A stretch of 7,812 nt of DNA from Bacillota bacterium (GTDB lineage Bacteria; Bacillota; Bacilli; Alicyclobacillales; SLC66). Below, one piece after another: positions 1 through 5,896 of this stretch. The stretch lies in assembly GCA_021797415.1 (NCBI GenBank), contig JAJZZT010000207.1:1-7812 (forward strand), in the 5' to 3' direction. Under the pieces are notes generated by a model. It was not told the DNA's origin and made no database searches. It saw nothing but the letters and a program-made list of their open reading frames with translations. Numbering within the stretch: the first letter of the stretch is position 1; each line of letters starts with the position of its first letter. The position numbers were made by a program, and so were the translations under genes.

Positions 1-1973
1 CGCTCAAGCCGAGGAGCGATCCCGGTCCGCCGTTTCTTGAGATCAGGAACCGCGCGCAAACGGTCGCCGCCACTTCCGCCGACACGCTGTCCGCCACCCG
101 CCTGCCGGGAACCAATGTGATCCTCGTCACAGGCCACCTTCCGATCGGCAACGAGAGCAACAATTTTTTCTCTCTCCATGATCCCGCATTGCTGGCCGCC
201 ACTTTGTTCCAGACCCTCCTTCAGAAAGACGGCGTACAGTTCGTGCACAGCGCAGGCACTGGAACCCTCCCGTCAGGAACGCGCAATCTCCTGACGCACC
301 TCTCCCCCAATCTGGCTGTCTACCTGCAGATCCAGAATACATTTTCCATCAATCTCATGGCGGAGAACCTGTTTCGCACGCTCGGCACAGAAAACGGCGG
401 CAACGGTTCCAGCCGCGCCGCCTCCGCCGCGATGCGCCGCTTTATCCAGCGCGCGGGATTGTCCGGCCGCTACGTCCAGGTGGACGGGAGCGGACTTTCT
501 CCGCTGGACGAGACAAGCGCGGAACAAGTGGTCAACCTTTTGCGTTACGCCCATCGGCAACCGTGGTTCTCCACGTTCGAGCATTCCCTGATTCACATTG
601 GGCGGACCAATCAGTGCAGTTTCATGTGCGGACAGATGGATTACACACCGGCCGACGGACGCGTCTGGCTCAAGACGGGCAATCTGGGGAACCAATGGAA
701 CTTTGCGGGTTACGCTCAGGCGCAAAACGGCAATCTCATCGCGTTTTCCATCCTGGTCAACGGCCTGCGCACCAACCAGTATTTCCAACAGGCGTCAGGT
801 CCCGACAATGCGATGACCGAGGCGGTTGCCGGTTGGCCCCATTTTCCCGCCGTAAAATCCGCCGCTCAGCCCGTTTGGTCCGCGCCGCCCGCGCCGCTCG
901 CCGCTCTTTTGCCACAGCGCCTCTCCGCGCGCGACGTGGTGAGCGGCCAGATCATCAATGTGCGCACCGGGCAGACAGTCGCCGCATACAATGCGCACCT
1001 TCGCCTGAATCCCGGCTTGCTGGCGCGCCTGCCCGGACTCTTCACGTACCTGGCCAATCAGACGCGCATTCCGCTGTCCACTGCGGTGTACAGCACGGGT
1101 CGGGTTTCTTCCGGAACACTGCACGGAGCCATTATTCTGTCAGGAGTGGACAATCCGCTCCTGCGGGCGGGCGGCCTGTGGACACTCGCCCGCACCGTAT
1201 CCGCCGCCGGCGTTCACACGATTTCCGGAGCGCTTGAATACACGGGGAACACCCCTGCGGGCGCCGGTCCTTCGGCATTGCCGGCAAGCCTGCCGTGGGA
1301 GGACTTCCCAAATCCCTCCGCATCGCTTCCTGTTTCGGTGCGCGCGGCATCGCCGAACCCGAACACACCGTCTGCATCCCCCGCGGCATCCGGCGGCGCG
1401 CAGGCGACCGCCACTTTTGCGGGTGGACGACAGGCCGCACTACTTTTTGCCGCCGACATCCGATCGCTCGGCGTTCGCCTCGACCATCCGAGTCCGTTGC
1501 CCGTCAAGAAGGTTTCCGGCGCCTCGCGCGTCGCATCGTTGCCCTCCTCCTCCCCCACGGGCGTCACGCAGGCCGCGCTTACCGAAGCAAGTCCGCAGGT
1601 GCCCTTTGTCGTCGCCGCCCAGATAGCCCGCACACTTCCCGCCGGCGCGGTGACTTCCGGACCGCTGGGGACGACGGATCTGCTCCCCGACCTGTCCGGA
1701 CTCGGCCTTGAAAACTTTATGACCGCCGCAAGCGTGTCCCGTCTGCTGCGCGCCGCTTGGAACAGGCCGGCGGAGCGGCCGATCGCCCGAGTGCTCGGGT
1801 CGGACCGCCTATGGATCACCACGACGCCCGAGCAGTGGTCGGCCGCAGGGTACATCACCGCAAAAAATGGCCAGGTCTACGCAGTATCCCTGATGGCGAG
1901 TGGACTGCCATGGAACGACTCTTTCACCCCGACTGTCGGGTGGCAACGCACACCGCATGACTGGCGGCCGTGA
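1..1973 (+). CDS. dacB: D-Ala-D-Ala carboxypeptidase, peptidase S13 (DacB/PBP4 type), 5'-partial, with a second degenerate S13-like module
   Basis: The frame is open from position 3 to the TGA at 1971, so the gene starts left of the window; a GTG at 117 is internal. The 656 visible residues begin after the SxxK active-site region. Module A has the S13 hallmarks: the RLPGTN region just before 117, SIN (SxN motif, 345-353) followed by LMAENLFRTLG, VDGSGLS near 480-500, and KTG at 672-680 in a typical LKTGNLGNQW context. The family trims peptidoglycan stem peptides outside the membrane. From about 930 a second module repeats the fold (VSGQIINVRTG, GTLHGAIILSGVDNPLL, GVHTISGALEY). Its SxxK position reads LxxR (PGLLARL, 1011-1031) and its KTG position reads TTT (1818-1826). 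The stretch 1310-1560 is rich in Pro, Ala and Ser, like a linker or loop. Family assignment is firm; that module B is a non-catalytic duplicate is inferred from alignment by eye. Confidence 0.88.
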   Translation, partial: LKPRSDPGPPFLEIRNRAQTVAATSADTLSATRLPGTNVILVTGHLPIGNESNNFFSLHDPALLAATLFQTLLQKDGVQFVHSAGTGTLPSGTRNLLTHLSPNLAVYLQIQNTFSINLMAENLFRTLGTENGGNGSSRAASAAMRRFIQRAGLSGRYVQVDGSGLSPLDETSAEQVVNLLRYAHRQPWFSTFEHSLIHIGRTNQCSFMCGQMDYTPADGRVWLKTGNLGNQWNFAGYAQAQNGNLIAFSILVNGLRTNQYFQQASGPDNAMTEAVAGWPHFPAVKSAAQPVWSAPPAPLAALLPQRLSARDVVSGQIINVRTGQTVAAYNAHLRLNPGLLARLPGLFTYLANQTRIPLSTAVYSTGRVSSGTLHGAIILSGVDNPLLRAGGLWTLARTVSAAGVHTISGALEYTGNTPAGAGPSALPASLPWEDFPNPSASLPVSVRAASPNPNTPSASPAASGGAQATATFAGGRQAALLFAADIRSLGVRLDHPSPLPVKKVSGASRVASLPSSSPTGVTQAALTEASPQVPFVVAAQIARTLPAGAVTSGPLGTTDLLPDLSGLGLENFMTAASVSRLLRAAWNRPAERPIARVLGSDRLWITTTPEQWSAAGYITAKNGQVYAVSLMASGLPWNDSFTPTVGWQRTPHDWRP

Positions 1974-1987
1974 GACAGCCCGGCCGC
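1964..1987 (+). terminator. weak hairpin at the dacB stop codon
   Basis: GCGGCCG (1964-1970) and CGGCCGC (1981-1987) can form a 7-bp GC stem around a 10-nt loop that contains the dacB stop. No T-run follows directly; TCTCTTT comes about 20 nt later. It could slow or end transcription, but it does not meet the usual rule for an intrinsic terminator. Confidence 0.25.
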
Positions 1988-2070
1988 TCATCGCAATAAA
2001 CAGGCTCTCTTTCCCCCAGACCAAGATCCGCATGATCGGTGAAAAATCCGGCCCGCCGGTCCTCCCGACC

Positions 2071-2111
2071 ATCTCGCGCGTTCTGAACCCGCACGGGCCA
2101 ACGCGCGAGAT
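2071..2111. repeat. perfect 12-bp inverted repeat inside the LacI relic
   Basis: ATCTCGCGCGTT (2071-2082) is the exact reverse complement of AACGCGCGAGAT (2100-2111), with a 17-nt spacer that can itself pair CCCG with CGGG. Both arms lie in HTH coding remnant (ISRV and PTRE), so it may be fortuitous. No T-run follows, so it is not a classic terminator. Confidence 0.55.
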
Positions 2112-2161
2112 ACCCGCGTGCAAGTCATCGTCGTTCTCGAACGAATTATTTTTCTGTCGAA

Positions 2162-2175
2162 TGAAAACGTTTGCA
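2162..2175. promoter_or_regulatory. cre-like / LacI-family operator-like palindrome
   Basis: TGAAAACGTTTGCA matches the Bacillus catabolite-responsive element TGWAANCGNTNWCA at all but one position (G for W). A second short palindrome, GCGTTT-C-AAACGC, lies at 2180-2192. They are about 480 bp upstream of the transporter start and inside the LacI remnant. They could be chance matches, a CcpA site, or the old regulator's own operator. Confidence 0.25.
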
Positions 2176-2300
2176 TTTAGCGTTTCAAACGCCCCCGGAC
2201 AATAGGCGTCATCTATTCCCATTTTCACGATCTCTTTCCCTCCAAAATCCACCAAAGGATGTGCGATGGGACAGTCGAGGCGAACGAAATCCAGCCGGCG

Positions 2301-2338
2301 TTTGACGCGACCGCGCATTTTTGACGCGACCGCACACC
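2301..2338 (+). repeat. 19-bp imperfect tandem duplication
   Basis: Two adjacent 19-bp units share the first 14 bases (TTTGACGCGACCGC) and 16 of 19 overall. Both read Phe-Asp-Ala-Thr-Ala-His, the first in the frame of the preceding LacI segment and the second in the frame of the following one. An insertion of 19 bp shifts the frame by +1, exactly the change seen here. Confidence 0.75.
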
Positions 2339-2343
2339 CGGTC

Positions 2344-2372
2344 TTGAGAGGGCGCCGAGCGAAAAGCATGAT
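2344..2372 (+). promoter_or_regulatory. possible sigma-A promoter for the ABC operon
   Basis: TTGAGA (2344-2349, 5/6 to TTGACA), a 17-bp spacer and CATGAT (2367-2372, 4/6 to TATAAT). It would give a leader of about 280 nt for the binding-protein gene. A TACAAT at 2455-2460 is another -10 candidate but lacks a good -35. No clearly better promoter is visible closer to 2659. Confidence 0.22.
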
Positions 2373-2658
2373 TTCAGGTTTAATGGTGAATCCTATCGCA
2401 GAAAAGTTGCGCTGGAAAGGGTATCGGCAAGCGCTCAGCCATTATGGACTGACTTACAATAATCGGCTCGTGGCATGCGGAGAAGTCCGTTTTGAGCACG
2501 GCTGCGCGGCGATGGAGCAATGGGCGCAGGCCGACGCGCACAGCCATTGCACGACGCAGTACGTGCCGCATACGGTGATCGCCCGGAAATCGACCCCATG
2601 GCTCACCTGCGATACGTCGTAGGGGCGCGAACTGCGTCAGAATTCATACGAGGGGGTC

Positions 2659-3975
2659 ATGAAGTTGAAAAAAACCACACTGTCCGTCCTGGCGGTGCTC
2701 TCCGTCAGCATGCTCACACTGACAGCCTGTGGCGGCCCGGGGCCTTCGGCGGCCGCACCTGTCGCGAAGCGCGCGCCGTCCAAACCGGTCACCATTGAGT
2801 GGATGGCGGGCAACATCTCCGGCAACGGGCTGAAAAATACGCTCGTCGCCCAGTTTGAGAAAGCCTATCCGAACATCAAGGTCAAGATCATTCCGTCCGC
2901 CACGAACACGGACACGACGCGCGCGGTGCTGACGACGCAGATCAGCGGCGGAGCCAAGGTCCCGGATGTCTTTCTCGGCGATGTCATCTGGCCGGGCCAA
3001 TTTGCGGCGCAGCACCTTGCGCTGCCACTGAGCAATTATCTGCCGAAGTCGTTTTTCAACCGCTTTGCGCCGGGTCTTGTCGCGGGCGCATCGTACCAGG
3101 GCAAGGTGTACGGCGCACCGTTCTTTCAGGATTCCGGTTTCCTGTATTACCGCAAGGACCTTCTTGCCAAGGCGCACCTGGCTGTGCCGAAAACCTGGCA
3201 GCAACTGAAGCAGGAAGCCCTGATCCTGCAGCACCGTCACATGGTGAAGTACGGATTTGTGTGGGAAGGCGCCTCGTATGAAGGGCTGACGTGCGACTGG
3301 ATGGAATACCTGACGGACGCGGGCGGCAAGGTCTTCAACGCCGCAGGTCAGCCTGTCATGGATTCGCCCGCCGCAATCAAGGCGCTCAGCTTTATGCGCT
3401 CGCTCATCACTTCGGGCGTCACGCCGACCTCCGTGACGACCTTCCAGGAACCGCAGGCGATGAGTGTGTTCAACGACGGCCAGGCGGCCTTTCTGCGCAA
3501 CTGGGACTACGCCTACAGCAATTCGCAGACCAAAGGCCAGTCCAAGGTGATCGGCAAGGTCGGCGTCGTTCCGCTGCCCACGTTCGCCGGCCAAAAAGGC
3601 GCCGGCTACGCCTGCATCGGCGGTTGGGACTTCTACATCAATCCGCACAGCCAGCACATGCAGGCCGACCTGACCTTCATCAACTGGATGACGGACAACA
3701 AGGCGCAGTACATCCTGGCGACAAAAGCGTCGGAAATCCCGACCAACGCCGTCATCCAGCGCAATCCGCAAGTGCGCAAGCTGAATCCTGTGCTGCAGAT
3801 TGTGTCGCAGACGCACCTGGTGGCGCGTCCGAGCCAGACGCCGTACTATGCCAAGGTGTCCCAGGCCATCTACACCAACCTGAACGCGGCCCTGGCAGGC
3901 CAGGTCAGCGTCTCGCAAGCGCTGAAAACAGCGAACAGCCAGTTGAAGTCCGCCATCAGTTCCTCTTCCCTGTAG
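2659..3975 (+). CDS. sugar ABC transporter substrate-binding lipoprotein (CUT1, family 1 solute-binding protein)
   Basis: This 438-aa protein would sit outside the membrane, capture a carbohydrate and deliver it to the permeases encoded next. The N-terminus has basic residues (KLKK), a hydrophobic stretch (about 6-20) and a lipobox L21-T22-A23-C24, giving a lipid-anchored mature protein with a flexible G/P/S/A stretch after Cys24. The mature part has the family pattern: VTIEWMAG, VAQFEKAYPNIKVKI, a VPDVFLGD strand, GKVYGAPFFQDSGFLYYRKD near 150, then PKTWQQL, a GGWDFYI strand and a C-terminal YYAKVSQAIYTNLNAALAG. GAGG at 2650-2653 lies 5 nt before the ATG; a TTG two codons later (2665) is a less likely start. 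Length is normal for the family. The substrate cannot be read from the sequence; di- or oligosaccharides (maltose/trehalose type) are a reasonable guess only. Confidence 0.93.
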   Translation: MKLKKTTLSVLAVLSVSMLTLTACGGPGPSAAAPVAKRAPSKPVTIEWMAGNISGNGLKNTLVAQFEKAYPNIKVKIIPSATNTDTTRAVLTTQISGGAKVPDVFLGDVIWPGQFAAQHLALPLSNYLPKSFFNRFAPGLVAGASYQGKVYGAPFFQDSGFLYYRKDLLAKAHLAVPKTWQQLKQEALILQHRHMVKYGFVWEGASYEGLTCDWMEYLTDAGGKVFNAAGQPVMDSPAAIKALSFMRSLITSGVTPTSVTTFQEPQAMSVFNDGQAAFLRNWDYAYSNSQTKGQSKVIGKVGVVPLPTFAGQKGAGYACIGGWDFYINPHSQHMQADLTFINWMTDNKAQYILATKASEIPTNAVIQRNPQVRKLNPVLQIVSQTHLVARPSQTPYYAKVSQAIYTNLNAALAGQVSVSQALKTANSQLKSAISSSSL

Positions 3976-4094
3976 TCCGGAGCATCTGTAATCCGGAGCA
4001 CCTCATTTTCAAGTTTCAGGGGCGCCTGCGCCGCCGGTTTGCGGTACAGGCGTCTCTCATCCAGGCCCACGGCCCATTTGGAGGGATCCACCCC
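3976..4094 (+). promoter_or_regulatory. binding-protein/permease intercistronic region with repeat and hairpin
   Basis: The 119-nt spacer starts with a direct repeat of TCCGGAGCA (3976-3984 and 3992-4000, 16 nt apart). At 4025-4050 the arms CCTGCGCCGC and GCGGTACAGG can form a 10-bp stem with one mismatch and one G-U pair and a 6-nt loop. No T-run follows. In many sugar ABC operons a hairpin here protects the binding-protein mRNA and keeps permease expression lower; that role is inferred. Confidence 0.35.
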
Positions 4095-5000
4095 ATGCGC
4101 GGAGGCAGACTGGAGCGCGGTTACGCGCTCGCGGGATACTTCATGATGACCCCGGCCCTGCTCGTGATTTTTCTTGTCACCCTGTTTCCCATAGGTTATT
4201 CGGTCTGGATGAGCCTCAATTCGATCAATTCAACTTACAACGGATTTCAATTCACTTTTTCGGGCCCCAAAAATTACCAGATTGTATTCACGAACCTGCT
4301 CTTTTGGCAGACGCTGCGGTTCACCACCATGTACGCCGTCGTGACCGTTCTTGTGGAACTGGTTCTCGGATTGCTGGTGGCTCTCGCGCTCAACCAGCCG
4401 ATTCGCGGCCGCGGACTGGCCGTCGCCGTCATGCTCGTCCCCTGGACGCTCATCACGGTCATCTCCGCCCAGATGTGGGCCTACATATACAATGGCGTCT
4501 ATGGAGTACTCAATTACCTTCTCATGTCTGCGCACATCATTCAGAGTCCCGTGCTGTGGCTGGGTTCACCCAATCTCGCGACCATTTCCATGATGGCGGC
4601 GGATATCTGGAAAACCACTCCGTTTGTCACGATGATCCTGCTCGCGGGTCTGCAGTTGATTCCAAGCGATCTGTATGAAGCCGCGAAGATTGACGGCGCC
4701 GATCCCTGGACCTCCTTCTGGAGCGTGACGTTCCCCTTGTTGCGGCCGAGTATTGGGTTGGCGGCGCTGTTTCGCATCCTGCAGGCGTTCGGCCTGTTCG
4801 ACCTGCCGTTTGTACTCACAGGCGGCGGGCCCGGGACGAGCACCATGTCCATTGCCATGCTGGCCTACCAGGCCATCTTCAACGACGGCAATTTCGGTCC
4901 GGGAACAGCCGTGGCCGTCACGACCGTCGCGATGGTCGTCATTCTGGCGCTGGTATCCCTGAAAGCCCTGCGCACACAGGTGGGTGACGTTGAATCATGA
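4095..5000 (+). CDS. sugar ABC transporter permease, MalF/UgpA-type (CUT1)
   Basis: This 301-aa integral membrane protein is one half of the importer's channel. The frame is open far upstream because it overlaps the previous gene, but the ATG at 4095 is the right start: GGAGGG (4080-4085) lies 9 nt before it, and the protein then begins with a short basic head (MRGGRLERG) before the first membrane segment (YFMMTPALLVIFLVTLFPIG). Six hydrophobic segments follow the usual order. The conserved cytoplasmic EAA loop that contacts the ATPase is present as E195-AAKIDGA, followed by FPLLRP. MSLNSI and the GPKNYQ segment before the second helix are typical of the MalF/UgpA side. Its stop overlaps the next start (ATGA at 4997-5000), which points to translational coupling. 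Confidence 0.93.
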   Translation: MRGGRLERGYALAGYFMMTPALLVIFLVTLFPIGYSVWMSLNSINSTYNGFQFTFSGPKNYQIVFTNLLFWQTLRFTTMYAVVTVLVELVLGLLVALALNQPIRGRGLAVAVMLVPWTLITVISAQMWAYIYNGVYGVLNYLLMSAHIIQSPVLWLGSPNLATISMMAADIWKTTPFVTMILLAGLQLIPSDLYEAAKIDGADPWTSFWSVTFPLLRPSIGLAALFRILQAFGLFDLPFVLTGGGPGTSTMSIAMLAYQAIFNDGNFGPGTAVAVTTVAMVVILALVSLKALRTQVGDVES

Positions 5001-5833
5001 CCAGAAACAGGATCATGGCGAGAAAGACACTCGGCTATCTGGTGCTGATCCTGATGCTGTTGATCATCATCGCGCCGTTTTACTGGTTGGTCATCACGTC
5101 GTTCAAAAACAATCTTGATATCGGCAATTTCCCGCCGACGCTCTATCCGCATTCGCCCACGCTGTACCATTACCTGCGCGCATTCTCCGTGTACAACTTC
5201 GGAGTCTATTTTCGCAACAGCCTGATCGTCTCGATCTCGGCGACCCTTGTCGTCATCGTGCTGGCGTCCCTCGCCAGCTACGCCGTCGCCCGACTGCCTG
5301 TCCGGGGCAAGGCGCCGATCATGGTGGGACTGCTCGCGATCTCCACCTTCCCGCAGGTGGCGGTCATTTCGCCGCTGTTCCTGCTCATGCAACGGCTTGG
5401 CTGGCTCAACAGCTATCAGGCGTTGATCATTCCATACGTCGCGTTCAACCTGCCGTTTGCGATCTGGGTCATGCGCACCTATTTCCAGGGGATCCCCAAA
5501 GAACTGGACGAGGCTGCGCGCGTCGACGGGGCGAGCGTCATGACAACCGTCATGCGCGTCATTCTCCCGTTGTCCACGCCGGGCATCTTCACAGGCGGCA
5601 TCTTCACCTTTGTGGCGTGCTGGACCGAGTTTCTCTTTGCCCTTGTCTTCAACAACAGCCAGTCGTTCCGCACGATCCCCGTGGGAATCGCGCTTTTTGC
5701 CGGACAATACTCGATTCCTTACGGCACTATGTTCGCCGCTTCCACGGTGGCCGTGGCGCCAATCGTAGTGATCGTGCTCATTTTCCAAAAGTGGGTGGTT
5801 GCCGGATTGACCGCGGGCGCCGTGAAGGGTTGA
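4997..5833 (+). CDS. sugar ABC transporter permease, MalG/UgpE-type (CUT1)
   Basis: This 278-aa membrane protein should pair with the preceding permease. It starts at an ATG that overlaps the previous stop by 4 bp, with only a weak GGTGGG about 12 nt upstream, so coupled translation is likely. Membrane segments include YLVLILMLLIIIAPFYWLV, NSLIVSISATLVVIVLASL and a last one at AVAPIVVIVLIF. The EAA loop reads E172-AARVDGA followed by ILPLSTPG, and the C-terminus ends in VVAGLTAGAVKG, the classic MalG/UgpE-class ending. Length is normal. No ATP-binding gene follows: the next gene is an unrelated methyltransferase 63 nt downstream, so the importer probably uses a shared ATPase encoded elsewhere. 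Confidence 0.94.
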   Translation: MTRNRIMARKTLGYLVLILMLLIIIAPFYWLVITSFKNNLDIGNFPPTLYPHSPTLYHYLRAFSVYNFGVYFRNSLIVSISATLVVIVLASLASYAVARLPVRGKAPIMVGLLAISTFPQVAVISPLFLLMQRLGWLNSYQALIIPYVAFNLPFAIWVMRTYFQGIPKELDEAARVDGASVMTTVMRVILPLSTPGIFTGGIFTFVACWTEFLFALVFNNSQSFRTIPVGIALFAGQYSIPYGTMFAASTVAVAPIVVIVLIFQKWVVAGLTAGAVKG

Positions 5834-5852
5834 GTCGCCTCGCGCACAGACG

Positions 5853-5861
5853 TGATATACT
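5853..5861 (+). promoter_or_regulatory. extended -10 promoter for the methyltransferase gene
   Basis: TGATATACT contains an extended -10 (TG-N-TATACT, 5/6 to TATAAT). A TTGAGT at 5830-5835 is 20 bp away, too far for an ideal -35, but extended -10 promoters tolerate this. Transcription would start near 5868 and give a leader of about 29 nt before the GTG at 5897. It overlaps the alternative GTG at 5852. Confidence 0.5.
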
Positions 5862-5896
5862 GCGCCTGCACGGAAAATTTTCGGGAAGGTGACGGC

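Larger units (their letters stand above)
2020..2640 (+). pseudogene. LacI/GalR-family transcriptional regulator, decayed remnant
   Basis: No intact ORF covers this stretch, but LacI-family segments follow one another in the right order. Frame 2020: KIRMIGEKSG...LPTISRVLNPHGPTRE, the N-terminal HTH, with one extra codon before LPTISRVLN and no ATG (CAG stands before ACC AAG). A 1-nt slip at 2109 moves to DTRVQVIVVLERIIFLSNEN, the end of the DNA-binding domain. An in-frame TAG at 2178 follows. RPRTIGVIYSHFHDLFPS (from about 2190) is the start of the effector domain. A 19-bp tandem duplication (2301-2338) shifts the frame again. Then come LRGRRAKSMISG, EKLRWKGYRQAL and RLVACGEVRFEHGCAAMEQW, matching the GHRRIAFISG...RLEGYRQAL region. 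About 65 residues are missing between TIGVI and GRRAK. Beyond about 2545 only weak traces remain (GRRPTRTAI in a third frame), and the usual C-terminus is absent. It lies just upstream of a sugar ABC operon in the same direction, the usual place for a LacI repressor. Confidence 0.8.

Noticed and set aside
1900..2205. 101-aa plus-strand ORF
   Set aside because: It joins an out-of-frame piece of dacB to the LacI HTH remnant and ends by frameshift; it is part of the pseudogene, not a gene.
1809..2369. 186-aa minus-strand ORF with a GGAGGG-like site before an internal GTG near 2232
   Set aside because: It lies antisense to the end of dacB and to the LacI relic, has no recognisable domain, and long antisense ORFs are common in GC-rich DNA.
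2266..2622. 118-aa plus-strand ORF as a stand-alone gene
   Set aside because: Its middle is the effector-domain part of the LacI remnant. The first 18 codons cover the same DNA as the preceding LacI segment in a different frame, and the tail has no family pattern. No ribosome binding site precedes its ATG.
2644..3918. 424-aa minus-strand ORF opposite the binding-protein gene
   Set aside because: The plus strand carries a clear lipoprotein. The antisense product is Arg/His/Asp-rich with no family features.
3291..4094. Long N-terminal extension of the first permease (569-aa frame)
   Set aside because: The extension is an alternate frame of the binding-protein gene. A good ribosome binding site and a typical permease N-terminus place the start at 4095.
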